Below are positions 62,519-64,000 of a stretch of DNA of 64,000 nt, one piece after another. The stretch covers positions 487,075 to 551,074 of the forward strand of contig WYDT01000001.1 in assembly GCA_013122435.1 (NCBI GenBank), written 5' to 3'. Every line of letters begins with the position of its first letter. Position 1 is the first letter of the stretch. Position numbers and translations under genes: made by a program. The notes under the pieces are model-generated. The model made no database searches. It was not told the DNA's origin and was given only the letters and a program-made list of their open reading frames with translations. This DNA comes from Chloroflexi bacterium AL-N1 (GTDB taxonomy: Bacteria > Chloroflexota > Chloroflexia > Chloroflexales > Roseiflexaceae).

Positions 62519-63379
62519 TTAGTTGCAGAGAAACACACCTGCATGTGTTTGAACCTCGAATACACCATGCTGGGCAATCTGATCGTTGATGAGTTGTGCG
62601 CTTTCTCGCATAATCTCTTCCCACGTCACTCCATCTGACAATGTTTTTTCGATAGTTGGCCGCATGCTGTCTGCATACGCAAGTACAGGGGCAACTTCAG
62701 GAATCTTTAAGACACCCGTCAAGTCTTGTCGCTCAATATGATCAAAGGCTGTGCGTAGCAGTGATGCACCGTTTTCTAATGAAAACCGCTGACTGATCCG
62801 TGGAAGGAATCGCGCAATATCTCTATTCTCGGTCATATTGCAAAGTACCATACAGAAAACTTGCTCGATTTCATGGAGATGATTTTCTCCGTTTGTAGCT
62901 ACCAATAATGTTCCGCCAGAACGAAGTATACGGCGTAGTTCGTGGGCTGCCTGCTCAATATTGGGGACATGATAGAGCAGATGCATAGCAAGTACTATGT
63001 CATAGGAATTGGCTGAAAAGGGAAGATGCTGTGCATCAGCAACGCCAAGATGTGGGAGTGGGATTTGTGTATCCCATTGTTGTGATAGGTCTTTCAACAT
63101 GCCAGAGGATAGGTCTACACCGATCAAAAATAGGTCATCAACTGTTGGCTGGCTTAGTTGTTTCAGATACTGTCCGTAACCACAACCAACGTCGAGTACC
63201 CGCGCCGCTTCAGGCCAGTCAAGGTGGTTTATTGCCCATGTAACGAAGTCCACCTGTGGATCACGATGATGATAGATGCTGACCCGCGCCTGTAAATTCG
63301 TACTATCTGCATATGCAGCAGTGGTCAGATGCTCTCGTTCAGTAAACAATTGAGAAGTGATGAAGACATAGGTTATCAC
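62519..63379 (-). CDS. Class I SAM-dependent methyltransferase (UbiE/COQ5-like)
   Basis: A 286-residue protein. The SAM-binding motif is ARVLDVGCGYGQYLKQL (near residue 60), followed by LFLIGVDLSSGMLKDL, GVADAQHLPFSANSYDIVLA and HELRRILRSGGTLLVATNG, the usual order of motifs I-IV in small-molecule methyltransferases. Its substrate is not known. It is the first gene on this strand before cobC (58-base gap), so a link to cobalamin precursors is possible but not shown. The GTG start at 63379 is uncertain: AAAGAGA lies directly before it, and a start nearer LFTEREHL is equally possible. Confidence 0.8.
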   Translation of the reverse strand: MITYVFITSQLFTEREHLTTAAYADSTNLQARVSIYHHRDPQVDFVTWAINHLDWPEAARVLDVGCGYGQYLKQLSQPTVDDLFLIGVDLSSGMLKDLSQQWDTQIPLPHLGVADAQHLPFSANSYDIVLAMHLLYHVPNIEQAAHELRRILRSGGTLLVATNGENHLHEIEQVFCMVLCNMTENRDIARFLPRISQRFSLENGASLLRTAFDHIERQDLTGVLKIPEVAPVLAYADSMRPTIEKTLSDGVTWEEIMRESAQLINDQIAQHGVFEVQTHAGVFLCN

Positions 63380-63452
63380 TCTCTTTCAGTTTTCGCTAAC
63401 ATACATAGCAATAGCAGTATAGTATTGATGAGAAGAGTCTCCGTGTTTTCCA

Positions 63453-63505
63453 AAAACGAAGACGAGCACCGTAACAATTATGTCGTAGTGCTCATCTTTA
63501 GTTTT
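63453..63505 (-). terminator. Terminator after the flavoenzyme gene
   Basis: GAGCAC (63464-63469) pairs with GTGCTC (63488-63493), continued by an imperfect AAAACGAAGA/TCTTTAGTTTT pairing. It lies 40-90 bases downstream of the flavoenzyme stop and upstream of the methyltransferase gene. Confidence 0.45.
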
Positions 63506-63541
63506 GGTCTCTTAGTTTATGCTGTATTGTGGTGAGGCTAT

Positions 63542-64000
63542 CTAGTGACCTCGAAAAATACCCTGACCAGGGGTGAGGACGTTATCCGGATCGTAGCGCC
63601 ATTTGGCATCGCGGAAAGCGCGCCAGACCCGCCCGAAATGCTGACGCCAATCGCTTCGTGAGAAGGGAACGGCACCAATCGCATAACGGTAACCTCCTAA
63701 ATCACGATTGCGTTCAAACAACTCACGATTGTCTGCGACCATTTGCTCTGCCACTTCTTTTGAGGGTGCTGTACGTAGAATGCTGAATAAGAATACAACC
63801 GATTCATCTGGCACACGGAAGAAAGGTTGCGTAAAACGAGCCGTTTTGACAGGATAGAGTAAGACAGGGCCTTGTCCCGTATCCTCCAATGTCAGGTTTG
63901 CCGCGATGTCGCCAACGTACTGGTCCACTTCTGAACCAGGTACAAATACATCAGTCCAGGGGTGTGGTAAGAACCAGGCGCCTATGGATTTGAGGAACTC
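63542..64000 (-). CDS. FAD-linked oxidoreductase, cytokinin-dehydrogenase-like, C-terminal part
   Basis: The frame is open to the window edge, so the N-terminal FAD-binding domain is outside. The visible 152 residues include FLPHPWTDVFVPGSEVDQYV, a pattern typical of the cytokinin dehydrogenase substrate domain, then FFRVPDESVVFLFSILRTA, ERNRDLGGYRYAIGAVPFSR and the C-terminal WRYDPDNVLTPGQGIF, which matches the berberine-bridge/FAD-oxidase end (the DPxxxLxPGxxIF motif). In the bacterial world such enzymes oxidise amines or alcohols with O2 or another acceptor; plant hormone metabolism is not implied by the fold alone. It is followed by a hairpin. Confidence 0.85.
   Translation of the reverse strand, partial: EFLKSIGAWFLPHPWTDVFVPGSEVDQYVGDIAANLTLEDTGQGPVLLYPVKTARFTQPFFRVPDESVVFLFSILRTAPSKEVAEQMVADNRELFERNRDLGGYRYAIGAVPFSRSDWRQHFGRVWRAFRDAKWRYDPDNVLTPGQGIFRGH

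Noticed and set aside
63380..63541. Cobalamin riboswitch upstream of the methyltransferase-cobC-cobT operon
   Set aside because: The 160-base leader lacks a recognisable B12-box (GCCACTG-type) and cannot hold the usual fold; it contains only an imperfect hairpin.

Overview
The window looks like chromosomal DNA of a Chloroflexota bacterium; genus not assigned. This is an inference. It rests on gene content: a NarI/HdrD-type ETF:quinone oxidoreductase, a DUF2342 metalloprotease, CSLREA beta-helix and DUF4397 surface proteins, and three secreted proteins ending in the same short YLPL-type tag. It also rests on gene arrangement. The sequence is of mixed, roughly even base composition with AT-rich spacers. 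Most genes have clear AGGAGG-type ribosome sites, and convergent genes are separated by strong hairpins. There is no rRNA, no CRISPR array and no recognisable insertion sequence.

Layout. 0-11.8 kb is housekeeping and envelope: the end of a membrane protein, a Ser/Thr kinase with TPRs, a DUF2342 metalloprotease, selB, a PspC/LiaF-like protein, an ABC exporter, an EtfD-like membrane Fe-S oxidoreductase with a near-consensus promoter, and a GNAT. 11.8-21.9 kb holds a tandem lipoprotein pair (a fasciclin protein and a truncated repeat-only copy), a secreted GH-A glycosidase, a tagged secreted protein, xylA, a fused M16 peptidase and a cupin. 22.1-32.8 kb is a three-gene defence-type locus: a PLD-SNF2 helicase, an Eco57I-like adenine methylase fused to an AlbA_2/Schlafen domain, and a second paralogous methylase. 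32.8-42.5 kb is a surface-protein region with a DUF4397 protein, a segmental duplication carrying two orphan amino-acid-binding lipoproteins (one broken by a 28-bp net deletion), a frameshifted giant subtilase and a four-repeat MshEN-like protein.

42.6-52.3 kb is a single-strand catabolic cluster. It has a SorC-family regulator, a glucitol-type PTS (gutM, srlA, srlE split in two and in reversed order, srlB), a SAF-domain dehydrogenase, a class II aldolase homologue lacking its metal ligands, a fused E1alpha-E1beta dehydrogenase and an E2 acyltransferase. It has no sorbitol-6-phosphate dehydrogenase (srlD), so the pathway and substrate are probably not ordinary sorbitol. I regard this cluster and the defence locus as the two most interesting parts.

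52.3-64 kb holds a candidate 23-residue membrane peptide, tRNA-Thr(CGT) with divergent promoters facing ppk1, thpR, a DUF4870 protein and a tagged beta-helix protein. It ends with a cobalamin lower-ligand operon (methyltransferase, cobC, cobT, GNAT, cobS) and the 3' part of a cytokinin-dehydrogenase-like flavoenzyme cut by the window edge. No searches were run: family calls come from motifs read by eye, and starts were re-chosen from ribosome-binding sites where the sequence allowed.
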